Under the pieces are notes generated by a model. The model made no database searches, was not told the DNA's origin, and was given only the letters and a program-made list of their open reading frames with translations. Source: a virus. Taken from it: DNA of 27,838 bases. The position numbers and the translations under genes were made by a program. Below are positions 15,872 to 22,348 of this stretch, one piece after another. Where the stretch lies: IMG/VR virus record IMGVR_UViG_3300025687_000242, positions 1 to 27,838 of that record, one strand, 5' to 3'. Position 1 is the stretch's first letter. Each line of letters opens with the position of its first letter.

Positions 15872-17594
15872 CAATCAATCCGTGTAGGTCGAACTCGTTA
15901 AGCAGCGCGCGGGCGATGCCGTGCTGCATTTGAAGGGTTTCAAAGGCGATCGTGCGCATGACAGGGTTCATCGACTCGTTCACCGCTTGCGCCGCGAGTT
16001 GCAACTGCTGTTGCGAGAACTGCGATAGCGTATTCGCCATCGTCATCAGGTTGGCCTTTCGCGCTTCGGCGTTCATCGCCGCATCGGAGACCCGAACCTC
16101 GAAGATCGAGCGCGCCAGTTGGTCCGGCGTAGACATTTGCATGGCCTGCCGCACTAAGGGCTGCATCTTTTGGGGCAATTGCCCAATAGCCGGGTCGTCC
16201 GGCTCAATCTCACGCTGTAGCCCGAACATTGCCTTAATGACGCCGCCAAGGCATAGCCGGAAGTCCTTGATGTTGGTGTCCTGACGTTGGTTCCCCTCGG
16301 CCATGACGGCCATTGTGCCTTGGGTGTTGTAAACGCCGCCCTTGCCCTGCCCGCCCTGCGATGCGGCCTGCATCCCCGCTGAGATGCCAGACACGCGATC
16401 AGCCAGCGATAGTGAGTGGTTCTCCTCGGCGATCATGTCTTGGTAGTTGCCGCCGATGGTCTGGACGCTGAAATCGTCCATGTCCTCCACGTTGTAGACC
16501 TTGCCGGGATAGAAGACGTTGCTGGACTGACCGGGCGTCCTCGCTCCCTCTTTCTTGAGGATGATCGGAGCCGATGTCATCACTGATAGATTCCGCCGCT
16601 CGTTGTGGATCTGTGAGACTTCCTCTTGGCCTTGGCTGAGGATTTCGCACATCGACTCGCCGGGGAACACGTCGTCGCGGGGGAACGGACGGTAGGCGTG
16701 AAACAACTCGATCTGCGGTGGGTAGGAGTTAATGCGGAAGTCCACGAGCGTCTTGGTGACGGGCTCGAAAAGCGCGATACAGCGGAACGTCTTGCCGCTG
16801 ACCTCCCAGTCAAAGTGGCATTCGATGATCGACATCTCGCGATAGTCGCCATCGCTCACACCCGCTGACCGCTGTTCTTGATCCCGCTTGGCATCCGAGG
16901 GGTACTTCAGCGCCGCCTCAATCTCTTCCGACGACAGGCCCCACTGATTGCGGTTTGCGTGGGCGACTTCCTCGGGGTAGCGAAGCCGATGGAACATGAT
17001 CTCGACTTCAGCGACAGAGTTCGCTGTGATCGGGTAGAGGAACCAGTCATCGAAAGCGATATGGTCGGCACTCGGGCCGCTGTAGCGCATGACGGGAATG
17101 GATTCAAGTTTCTGTTCCCCATCCTCGCTGAAGACCTGCATGGGCGAGTTGACTTCATCCTCGCGCCAAAACACCTTCGTTAAAGCGGTGCCGTACTTAT
17201 TGCCCCGCATCAGGATGCCGCGCGCCAGCTCGTAGATGTCCCAGTCTTGCCTACACTTGAGGTTTAGGTACGCCTCAAGCGCCTCGCGAACCTCGGCGGG
17301 ATACCCCGACACCCCCACCAAGGGCCGCGTCTTGAAGACCACGTTCAGGGTCCTGGCGACGAACGTATCCACGTACATGCGGATAATCGGCACCACGAAG
17401 TTCGAGGCGTTCGGCCACGGGAAATTGCGCTGCTTCTGGGCCGGCACGGCGCGGTACTGCCGATCCCACGTCTTGTAGAACGACTCTGTTTCCTGGGAGC
17501 GGGCGTCTTCGGCGCGTCGCCAGTGCATCGCAAGATACCGCTCAAGCTCTTCGCGCTGGTCGCTGGAAAGGTTGGGTTGGATTATTCCTGTCAT
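15738..17594 (-). CDS. Portal protein (P22-type)
   Basis: A 618-residue protein. Near the N-terminus it has a WRRAEDARSQETESFYKTWD helix followed by RNFPWPNASNFVVPIIRMYV, the WPxxSN/AxxP element typical of podovirus portals. Clip- and stem-like segments include ILMRGNKYGTALTKVFW, HIAFDDWFLYP, RPFPRDDVFPGESMCEIL, SQGQEEVSQIHNERRNLSVM and GIAARALLNEF-type helices. The portal dodecamer occupies one capsid vertex and docks the terminase and adaptor. The C-terminus is Pro/Gly/Gln-rich (residues about 585-618) and overlaps the next gene in another frame. The start lies 1 nt after the terminase stop (TGACATG). Confidence 0.88.
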   Translation of the reverse strand: MTGIIQPNLSSDQREELERYLAMHWRRAEDARSQETESFYKTWDRQYRAVPAQKQRNFPWPNASNFVVPIIRMYVDTFVARTLNVVFKTRPLVGVSGYPAEVREALEAYLNLKCRQDWDIYELARGILMRGNKYGTALTKVFWREDEVNSPMQVFSEDGEQKLESIPVMRYSGPSADHIAFDDWFLYPITANSVAEVEIMFHRLRYPEEVAHANRNQWGLSSEEIEAALKYPSDAKRDQEQRSAGVSDGDYREMSIIECHFDWEVSGKTFRCIALFEPVTKTLVDFRINSYPPQIELFHAYRPFPRDDVFPGESMCEILSQGQEEVSQIHNERRNLSVMTSAPIILKKEGARTPGQSSNVFYPGKVYNVEDMDDFSVQTIGGNYQDMIAEENHSLSLADRVSGISAGMQAASQGGQGKGGVYNTQGTMAVMAEGNQRQDTNIKDFRLCLGGVIKAMFGLQREIEPDDPAIGQLPQKMQPLVRQAMQMSTPDQLARSIFEVRVSDAAMNAEARKANLMTMANTLSQFSQQQLQLAAQAVNESMNPVMRTIAFETLQMQHGIARALLNEFDLHGLIDDIPDAKRAIEAQSQPQPGPSGGPAQGQPPGAGGMGAIGGPAPQ

Positions 17595-17595
17595 G

Positions 17596-19218
17596 TCACT
17601 GTGTCCATTGCGAGTACGACTGCCCCAGTTCCGCTAACCGCGCTTGGTCGGCCACGATCGCGTCCTCTTCCTCTTCCGATCCCATTGGATACTTCCACAC
17701 CGACGCACCCTGCGCCAAGGCGTCCAGGAGGTCGTAGTCATGCCCCGGCACGGTATGAGGGAAGGTGGACGCCATTTCCACCATCTGCTCGTGGCGCTCG
17801 TCAATCCCGAATCGCCCGGTTTCGATCACGGGGATCAGGTAGTCGCGGACCCGAATCTCCATCGGTTTGCCTTTGGTCGTCACCGGCACAACGCGCCGAA
17901 TCTTCCGCAGTCCTGAGGATTGGAACTCAGCGGTGTTCTGAAACTTCTTGATGTAGAACTCGGCCATGTTTTGCCCGCCGACATCCTCGTAAGTCATCAG
18001 CAGTGGGTCCCATCGCGTGTTGATCTTGAACAGTTCCTCGAAGATCCGCTCATACGAGGCGGATTTCTTGCAAAAGCTCGCCAGCATGAACACATGCTTG
18101 TCCGTCGCCGTCCCAACAACCGCAATGGCCGGCAGGGATCGCGAGAACTTGCCCTTGGCGCTGTACGGATCGTAATGGATGTAGCGGTTCATCCCCGCTA
18201 CGTCGTACATCTTCTGACAGGTCTTGCACCAAATTTGCCCCGCATCCTTCACCTGATAGCGGTGGAGCTTAGAGGCGTCGAAGTCCGCCCCGCCAGGGGG
18301 TCGAGGCTCATTCTGGTACTGGGCGAAGAACTCATCTTCAGACATCGAAGCCCGTTTCTGGTCCAACACTTCCAAGGGGTACATGGTCGGCCACGTCGGC
18401 ACGCGATTCCCATCCCCATCGAGGGTGTAGGACTGGAGGTAGGAGAACTCCCAGTGGGGTTCGTTGATCCGAAGGTGAGCGTTTAAGTCGTTGAAACCCC
18501 AGCGGTTAGAGACGCCAAACCGCCACGTCCTGCCACCCAACTGCTCAATGCCGTTGAGTTGCCCGAACCACTGGATCGTGTCGTTCATGACGGTCTCGGA
18601 CTTGATTGCATCCTTGCCCACCACGTCATCGGCCCAGATCGCATCAAAGTGGCGCGATTGCAGCGCACCGCCAACACCGATAGCCTCAAAGGTCGCCTCC
18701 GGCTGTAGGTGCCTCCGGGGGTTGCGGCGAACGCACAACGCCCCCTCATTCCAGGGGTTCTCCCCACCCGTGTAGGCGATCTCGGGGAATACGACCCGGA
18801 AGGTCTCGTACTCTTCAAAGAATCGGCGGATGTTGCGCAGCTTGCGCTTGGCGTTGTCGTGGGTCTCGAAGACCAGCAGTTGCGAGATGTTCTGGTTTCG
18901 CAACCTAGAACGTTCATCCCATACTTCAGGTGTGATCCCTAACTCATTGATAGCGCAGGCTTTATCGGCTGCATCTTCAGGCAAACACAGCCACACGGAA
19001 AGCCCTTGAGTGAACACCGACGACTTCAGGAACCCACGCGGCCACTCGATCCACTTGTAGCGCTTCCCGCTAGCCATCGAACGGACGCACTTCTCCAGTT
19101 CGACCCCGTGGATCGCTTCGTCCATATCGGGGTTCTTCAGCAATGTCTTGATGAAGAAGTATGGCGAGACGAGAGCTTGCGCCCGCAGTCGCCTCAGGTT
19201 GTCGTCAAGGACGGCCAT
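17596..19218 (-). CDS. terL: Large terminase subunit (TerL)
   Basis: A 540-residue packaging motor. Walker A is a variant, WPRGFLKSS (residues 59-67); Walker B is IWADDVV (194-200, with catalytic-type DD), followed by the coupling-like FGVSNRW (234-240). The RNaseH-like nuclease domain shows its acidic set at YIHYD (D350), TYEDVGGQ (E411/D412) and DYDLLDALAQG (D494-D499). Just before the first nuclease strand is an extra CKTC pair (331-334), unusual for TerL. The enzyme translocates and cuts concatemeric DNA at the portal. Its start overlaps the small terminase gene by 14 nt, and the portal follows after 1 nt. Confidence 0.9.
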   Translation of the reverse strand: MAVLDDNLRRLRAQALVSPYFFIKTLLKNPDMDEAIHGVELEKCVRSMASGKRYKWIEWPRGFLKSSVFTQGLSVWLCLPEDAADKACAINELGITPEVWDERSRLRNQNISQLLVFETHDNAKRKLRNIRRFFEEYETFRVVFPEIAYTGGENPWNEGALCVRRNPRRHLQPEATFEAIGVGGALQSRHFDAIWADDVVGKDAIKSETVMNDTIQWFGQLNGIEQLGGRTWRFGVSNRWGFNDLNAHLRINEPHWEFSYLQSYTLDGDGNRVPTWPTMYPLEVLDQKRASMSEDEFFAQYQNEPRPPGGADFDASKLHRYQVKDAGQIWCKTCQKMYDVAGMNRYIHYDPYSAKGKFSRSLPAIAVVGTATDKHVFMLASFCKKSASYERIFEELFKINTRWDPLLMTYEDVGGQNMAEFYIKKFQNTAEFQSSGLRKIRRVVPVTTKGKPMEIRVRDYLIPVIETGRFGIDERHEQMVEMASTFPHTVPGHDYDLLDALAQGASVWKYPMGSEEEEDAIVADQARLAELGQSYSQWTQ

Positions 19219-19690
19219 CAGGTGTCACATCAATAGGAGCCGCTATCAACCTCGACGACTCAGCTCGCGCCGATTCCAGCGCCGCCGCTGATTCCGGGTC
19301 CAACCTGTGAGTGATCGTGTGTTCGTGTTGGATCTTCTGGTTCAACCCGTCCATCGTCAAGGCCGCATCAAAGAACTTGCCATGAATCCGCGCCCGTACA
19401 TTCGCAGGCACGTTCTGATCCATCCCCATCTCACGCAGAGCCCAGTAGGACTCCATCTTTTGATCGTGGATCAACTCAAGGGCCGTTTTGTCCGCAATGT
19501 CTTGCAACGACTCAGGGCCGGTAAGCTGCACGGTTTCAGCAAGATACCGCTCAACGAACTTGCGCGAGCGCTGCAAAGCACGGATATCCGCAATGTCGCA
19601 GCCAAGAGCCTCGGCAGCAACCTGTGGATTCCATGCCTGTTTCAGGTAGGCAAGGTAGTCGGCGGGTTCAATCGTGCGCTCGCGCGCCAT
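19205..19690 (-). CDS. Small terminase-like protein (TerS)
   Basis: 161 residues from ATG 19690 (a TTG one codon upstream is possible). The N-terminal 55 residues look like a helix-turn-helix: YLAYLKQAWNPQVAAEALGC then DIADIRALQRSRKFVERYL. The centre is helical and charged, ending in the Gln/His segment LNQKIQHEHTITHRL. TerS subunits bind pac or cos DNA through an N-terminal helix-turn-helix and oligomerise through a central coiled coil. Overlap with TerL and first place in the late operon support the call. It is the first gene of the leftward operon, so its promoter should lie at 19700-20110. Confidence 0.72.
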   Translation of the reverse strand: MARERTIEPADYLAYLKQAWNPQVAAEALGCDIADIRALQRSRKFVERYLAETVQLTGPESLQDIADKTALELIHDQKMESYWALREMGMDQNVPANVRARIHGKFFDAALTMDGLNQKIQHEHTITHRLDPESAAALESARAESSRLIAAPIDVTPDGRP

Positions 19691-19738
19691 CAAACCTATC
19701 TTCCAGTGAATTGCGCACTAAGTCAAGTGAAACCAATA

Positions 19739-19754
19739 TGTTCCACGTGAAACA
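19739..19754. promoter_or_regulatory. Perfect parS (ParB-binding) site
   Basis: The 16 bases TGTTCCACGTGAAACA match the chromosomal parS consensus TGTTYCACGTGRAACA exactly. It lies 49 bp upstream of the small terminase start, in the non-coding gap 19691-20111. Two related half-sites flank it: CAAGTGAAAC at 19724-19733 and CAAGTGGAAG at 19756-19765. In bacteria ParB loads at parS, spreads and recruits SMC or the ParA partition machinery. No parA or parB gene is visible here, so host ParB would be the reader. Confidence 0.8.
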
Positions 19755-19845
19755 TCAAGTGGAAGGTGAGGTTGTGAGCCCGTTTCTTCTCTTGGTAGGC
19801 CAGCCCTCAACCGGATCTCGGCCACCGGCGAGCCGTAGAGTAAGT

Positions 19846-19952
19846 GTCGAGGCGGTCCGGATTCGAACCGGCGTATTCCTGGCTGTGTGGGCTTGGTGCT
19901 CGCGCAAATCACCGTACCCCAGGTCCGTCTTCCCTTTAACGCACGCCCCGAC
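19846..19952 (-). other. tRNA-like sequence with irregular fold
   Basis: On the minus strand the element ends in a classic tRNA T-arm: GCCGG, then TTCGAAT, then CCGGA. Terminal sequences GTCGGGGCG (19944-19952) and CGCCTCGAC (19846-19854) pair over 9 bp (one G-U). A D-arm-like CGTT-AAAGGGAA-GACG follows TG after the 5' strand. However, the anticodon stem candidate CCTGG/CCAGG encloses 36 nt rather than 7, position 49-65 is mismatched, and no CCA is encoded. It may be a decayed or intron-like phage tRNA, a tRNA-derived attachment site, or a tRNA mimic. A functional tRNA cannot be claimed. Confidence 0.4.
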
Positions 19953-20037
19953 AAGTCGAGAGTATCACAGTTTTGGTGGCGAGCAAAGACCTTAGTCCCT
20001 ACGTGCTAGATGTTGCACTACCCGCCGGAGCTAGTAT

Positions 20038-20063
20038 CGCTGATTCGCCCGGCTGGCTCAGCG
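20038..20063. repeat. Inverted repeat in the control region
   Basis: CGCTGA (20038-20043) pairs with TCAGCG (20058-20063), and the inner GCC/GGC (20047-20049 / 20055-20057) extends the stem past a 3-nt bulge. It lies between the 55-residue gene and the tRNA-like element, in DNA with no coding signal on either strand. The role is unknown. Confidence 0.35.
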
Positions 20064-20111
20064 CGGCCTTTGATGGTTACCTGCCGCTGGCAAGGAACAG
20101 ACTCGCCCCGT

Positions 20112-20279
20112 TTATCGCGTCAACTTCGACCGCCCAAACTCAATCGCCCCCGACATCAAGATGATCTGCCCAATCGAGGTCAACTCCGTCTCGTCAAAGT
20201 GGCTCGCGTTCAACCACAAGGCCCCAATCACCACAGCCAGGTGTAACGTCTTCCAGATAGGGTGGTGCTCATTGGGCAT
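20112..20279 (-). CDS. 55-residue small membrane protein
   Basis: The protein runs MPNEHHPIWKTLHLAVVIGA, LWLNASHFDETELTSIGQ, IILMSGAIEFGRSKLTR. Residues 12-24 are a hydrophobic helix, and 37-48 a second weaker one. The N-terminus is His-rich and soluble, the end is basic. A start at ATG 20279 is backed by AAGGAA 10 nt upstream. The NASHFDxTE style recalls short membrane proteins near terminase genes in other phages. It may be a holin-like or infection-control peptide, but no family is certain. It is the only convincing gene between the terminase operon and 20790. Confidence 0.6.
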   Translation of the reverse strand: MPNEHHPIWKTLHLAVVIGALWLNASHFDETELTSIGQIILMSGAIEFGRSKLTR

Positions 20280-20336
20280 CGTGCTACGTTTCCTTCAGTT
20301 CGTATGCGTTGACCTGCCCAAAAGCCTGAAATCTAC

Positions 20337-20398
20337 ATACTTTGCGTTTGCGCCGCGTCTGCAAGCTAGCTTGCGTGCGCGTCGCTTTCGCAAAGTAT
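20337..20398. repeat. 62-bp near-palindrome with perfect 14-bp centre
   Basis: ATACTTTGCG (20337-20346) and CGCAAAGTAT (20389-20398) are perfect 10-bp inverted arms. The centre, GCAAGCTAGCTTGC (20361-20374), is a perfect palindrome. Both share the same axis. The 14-nt segments between them also pair in part (GCG and CGCG blocks), giving 24 Watson-Crick pairs of 31 plus two G-U. A TATACT -10-like hexamer on the leftward strand lies in the right arm (20395-20400). Candidates are a replication origin, a multi-site operator between the early and late modules, or a recombination/telomere-type palindrome. Confidence 0.75.
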
Positions 20399-20481
20399 AA
20401 CAGGTAGTGTCAAGTTTCAGCAAGCCTTTACTGAAAACAAAGGACTTAGGCGTCGCAAGGTACTGCACTTAGGTGTACGGA

Positions 20482-20514
20482 ATCTCATAGGTGGGTATAT
20501 GAGATCTCATAGGT
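20482..20514. promoter_or_regulatory. Operator-like repeats of ATCTCATAGGT
   Basis: ATCTCATAGGT occurs at 20482-20492 and 20504-20514, 22 bp apart (two helical turns). TATGAGATCTCATA (20498-20511) is a perfect 14-bp palindrome that joins an inverted copy to the second repeat. A looser pair, ACTTAGGCGT (20444-20453) and ACTTAGGTGT (20467-20476), lies 23 bp apart just before. Same-face spacing and dyad symmetry are typical of a dimeric repressor operator. The binding protein is unknown. Confidence 0.45.
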
Positions 20515-20789
20515 AGCACCCAAGGCATAGGGAAACTGGATTTTGATTTTTGTTGGCGCATTGGTGGGGGGACTATGCGTGTGTGACGACCGTGCGCTTT
20601 TTTGCCCGCGCGTTTTCTGATTCGGAATCGGGTTCCCGGATCGGCCGCCGGCTGCGATCGGACCGCTGAACCAAGCGCAAGGCTAGCTACAACTGGACAC
20701 AGTACGGACATAAGACACTGTGTCGCGTCCAAGTAATAGCAAGCAAAGGGGTTAGCGCGCCAAACAACGTGACCATATACCAACTTGCG
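20515..20789. other. Non-coding stretch with one 8-bp dyad
   Basis: With the preceding elements this makes about 500 bp without a credible gene (20280-20789). A 104-codon open frame on the minus strand starts with TTG and is Arg/Pro-rich junk. The clearest structure is GACACAGT (20696-20703) paired with ACTGTGTC (20717-20724), loop 13 nt. GATCGG also repeats twice near 20640-20665. Nothing else is supportable. Confidence 0.4.
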
Positions 20790-21212
20790 CTACCTGGTGA
20801 GGCTTGCGAGCTTGGCCTTGGACGCCAGCTCTAGCTGCCGACCACGTGCTCGATGCTTGCCAGAACGGCCCATAACACGCGCTCGCCTGAGTCCTAATAA
20901 TGCCGCTTCTTTCGTAACTCTCCGAGCCGTCACATGCTCGTGGCACCCCATACCGCCGTTGTCGAGCATGTAGACGAAGCGAGAGCGCTTGCCGCATGCT
21001 GGGCATACAAAGAAGCAGCGTGAGACGCCCCAGCCGTTCTCTGGCCATTCCAGCTCCACGCGTTTACCGTTGAACTCGACTGCCGGCGGCTTGCTAGTTG
21101 GTTGCGGCGATTGCCCGACGCCGACCCATTTGAACTCCACTGGTAGATCCCTCATAGCGTCGAATCGGGTTTGATTGGCCAGCATTGCATCGAGATCCAA
21201 ACTTTTTTCCAT
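20790..21212 (-). CDS. Zinc-finger, basic-tailed protein
   Basis: A 140-residue protein. The centre has CPAC (about 70-73), then CHEH at about 90-93, a C-x2-C...C-x-H-type zinc site. The C-terminal 45 residues are very basic (ARRVTKEAALLGLRRARVMG then RSGKHRARGRQ), suggesting nucleic-acid binding. The N-terminus is acidic and hydrophobic (MEKSLDLDAMLANQTRFDAM). It stands alone and is divergent from the early operon, whose promoter lies 113 bp away. A regulator of the early operon or control region is plausible. The start at 21212 has AAGG very close to it; ATG 21185 (residue 10) is an alternative. Confidence 0.7.
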   Translation of the reverse strand: MEKSLDLDAMLANQTRFDAMRDLPVEFKWVGVGQSPQPTSKPPAVEFNGKRVELEWPENGWGVSRCFFVCPACGKRSRFVYMLDNGGMGCHEHVTARRVTKEAALLGLRRARVMGRSGKHRARGRQLELASKAKLASLTR

Positions 21213-21324
21213 GCCTTAGTGGCTACCATGAAACGCTAGCAGAATCAAGCAGTTTCGCGCTGTCACCTTCGCCTTTGCTTCGCTTTTTAGGCCATTGCAA
21301 ACTATGGGAAGTGACAAATAAGTG

Positions 21325-21353
21325 TTGACACGCTCTATGGACTGTCCTAACCT
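21325..21353 (+). promoter_or_regulatory. Sigma70-type early promoter
   Basis: A perfect -35 TTGACA (21325-21330), a 17-nt spacer and a -10 TAACCT (21348-21353, 4 of 6 consensus bases). It is the best promoter in the window and sits at the head of the rightward run of early genes. A start site 7 nt beyond the -10 would be base 21360, the A of the first gene's ATG, so the first transcript may be leaderless. Confidence 0.75.
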
Positions 21354-21359
21354 ATGGGC

Positions 21360-21506
21360 ATGCCGAACCAAGCACGAACCAAACGCTACAAGGTCTGGGC
21401 AGATCGCCCACGCTACTTTGATTCGCTGAATGACGCGCTAGCCCTAGCAGATAAGGTCTATGCGCGCACTGGCAACATCGTTGCCATTACTGAGGTTTGG
21501 GTTTAG
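21360..21506 (+). CDS. 48-residue early protein, possibly leaderless
   Basis: The protein is MPNQARTKRYKVWADRPRYF then DSLNDALALADKVYARTG and NIVAITEVWV. It reads as strand-helix-strand: KRYKVWADR...FDSLNDALALADKV...IVAITEVW. It resembles the core of the 67-residue protein at 24451-24654 (YYLVQLG...YRTWADRDGAVAKAQQ...YTVK). No Shine-Dalgarno precedes ATG 21360; ATG 21354 in the same frame is an alternative. First gene of the early operon. Function unknown. Confidence 0.65.
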   Translation: MPNQARTKRYKVWADRPRYFDSLNDALALADKVYARTGNIVAITEVWV

Positions 21507-21529
21507 CCCGAGACGAGGAGTACAACACT

Positions 21530-21880
21530 ATGACCACGCAAACAGAAACGACCACGAACGGAACAGACTTCGCGCAAATCTGCACAATCACGCACGAGGG
21601 ACACAGCTACACAGCAAGCGGCGCGTACAGCGTGGGCAATCGTGTTTTCGCCTACGTGAAGCACGACCTAGAGCCGTTCGCTGCTGGGCGCTGCATCATC
21701 CAAACGTGGGATGGAGTTGAGATCGGACGCGGGCGTATGACAGCTCGCCGCAACTTCACTTCACCGGGATCATGGGAACGTCAATACCGCCGCTGGATTG
21801 ACGCGACAATCGACGGTCGCAAGTATCGCGGCTGGTACTGCGAGTCTAGCGGCGACTACTGCCGATTAAAAGCGTACTAG
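21530..21880 (+). CDS. Hypothetical early protein
   Basis: 116 residues from ATG 21530, preceded by GAGGAG at 21514-21520. It is mainly beta (ICTITHEGHSYTASGAYSVG; FAYVKHDLEPFAAG; CIIQTWDGVEIGRGRM), then basic and Trp/Tyr-rich (SWERQYRRWIDATIDGRKYR). A Thr-rich N-terminus may be disordered. No known domain recognised. Its TAG stop abuts the type I hammerhead ribozyme, so the ribozyme would cut its mRNA about 47 nt past the stop. Confidence 0.7.
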   Translation: MTTQTETTTNGTDFAQICTITHEGHSYTASGAYSVGNRVFAYVKHDLEPFAAGRCIIQTWDGVEIGRGRMTARRNFTSPGSWERQYRRWIDATIDGRKYRGWYCESSGDYCRLKAY

Positions 21881-21931
21881 CCGCCTGATGAGACCACTGG
21901 CAAGGTCGAAACGCCCTTATGGGCGTCGCGG
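21881..21931 (+). ncRNA. Type I hammerhead ribozyme
   Basis: All core elements are present in order: stem I 5' strand CCGC (21881-21884), CUGAUGA (21885-21891), stem II GACC/GGUC with an 8-nt loop (21892-21907), GAAA (21908-21911), stem III CGCCC/GGGCG with UUAU loop (21912-21925), GUC (21925-21927), stem I 3' strand GCGG (21928-21931). A21911 pairs with U21926 as required, and cleavage is expected after C21927. Stem I is open, so the permutation is type I. It begins right after the stop of the upstream gene. Confidence 0.9.
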
Positions 21932-21943
21932 TAGCCACCGTAA

Positions 21944-21965
21944 GCTGAGCAGCCCTCAGTAGGAG
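21944..21965 (+). promoter_or_regulatory. Hairpin with GCAGCCC loop abutting Shine-Dalgarno (copy 1)
   Basis: GCUGA pairs with UCAGU (last pair G-U) around the 7-nt loop GCAGCCC (21949-21955), and AGGAG (21961-21965) follows with no spacer. The ATG lies 8 nt further. The same architecture with different stem sequences recurs at 22349-22370 and 22858-22879, so the pairing is conserved rather than the stem bases. A translation-control element is inferred. Confidence 0.8.
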
Positions 21966-21973
21966 TTTTGAAG

Positions 21974-22288
21974 ATGACGACACTTAGCAAGGGATTCACC
22001 CTAGACGACATGTACAAGTGGGAAGGGCAGCTAGCCCAGCGCGAAGCGAGGCGCTTGTGGGATGCGCTGACACAATCCGGCGGGGTAGGCTCGCTGTACT
22101 TGTATTTCAAGCCGTCTACCGCTGACACGCCGGGCGACATTCTGTTTGTGCGCGAAGAGGATAGCGCCAGCGACGAATGGCAATGCGCCGAACCCCAAGC
22201 GTACAGGGGAAACCTCACACAAGAGCAAGCCACCAGACGCATTCTGAAGACAATCAAAAGCCTACCGATTCTGCCGTACGGTGAGTGA
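21974..22288 (+). CDS. Hypothetical early protein
   Basis: 104 residues from ATG 21974. N-terminal helix (FTLDDMYKWEGQLAQREARR then LWDALTQSGG), a strand segment (VGSLYLYFKPS), an acidic middle (REEDSASDEWQCAEPQAYRG) and a C-terminal helix (TQEQATRRILKTIKSLP). One Cys, no membrane segment. The ribosome-binding site is the structured AGGAG of hairpin copy 1, downstream of the hammerhead cleavage site. No family recognised. Its mRNA should start at 21928 after cleavage. Confidence 0.7.
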   Translation: MTTLSKGFTLDDMYKWEGQLAQREARRLWDALTQSGGVGSLYLYFKPSTADTPGDILFVREEDSASDEWQCAEPQAYRGNLTQEQATRRILKTIKSLPILPYGE

Positions 22289-22300
22289 ATCCCTAGACCA

Positions 22301-22324
22301 TGCGCCTACCCTAGCGTGGGCGCA
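22301..22324 (+). repeat. Strong hairpin in the gap with no hammerhead core
   Basis: UGCGCCUAC (22301-22309) pairs with GUGGGCGCA (22316-22324) over 9 bp (one G-U), loop CCUAGC. AGCG/CGCU (22330-22333 / 22340-22343) forms a second small hairpin. This gap (22289-22378) holds the GCAGCCC hairpin like its neighbours, but no CUGAUGA or GAAA core. It may be an unrelated stability stem or another self-cleaving fold. Confidence 0.5.
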
Positions 22325-22348
22325 TTCCTAGCGATTCAACGCTAATAA

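Noticed and set aside
19624-19995. Plus-strand open frame reading MFHVKH across the parS site
   Set aside because: MFHVxH is what parS always encodes in that frame; the frame is antisense to the small terminase gene and the tRNA-like element.
20161-20400. 79-codon plus-strand open frame
   Set aside because: Overlaps the better supported 55-residue minus-strand gene and the 62-bp dyad; no Shine-Dalgarno.
20405-20414. TTGACA upstream of TATACT on the leftward strand
   Set aside because: Spacing is only 8 nt, far from the 16-18 nt a sigma70 promoter needs; the -10-like hexamer alone is mentioned with the dyad.
11637-20455. ACTTAGGCGTCG shared by 11637 and 20444
   Set aside because: A 12-base match between two places is expected many times by chance in a window this long.
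20469-20783. 104-codon minus-strand open frame in the control region
   Set aside because: Starts with TTG, runs across the operator-like repeats and dyads, and has no protein-like pattern or good ribosome-binding site.
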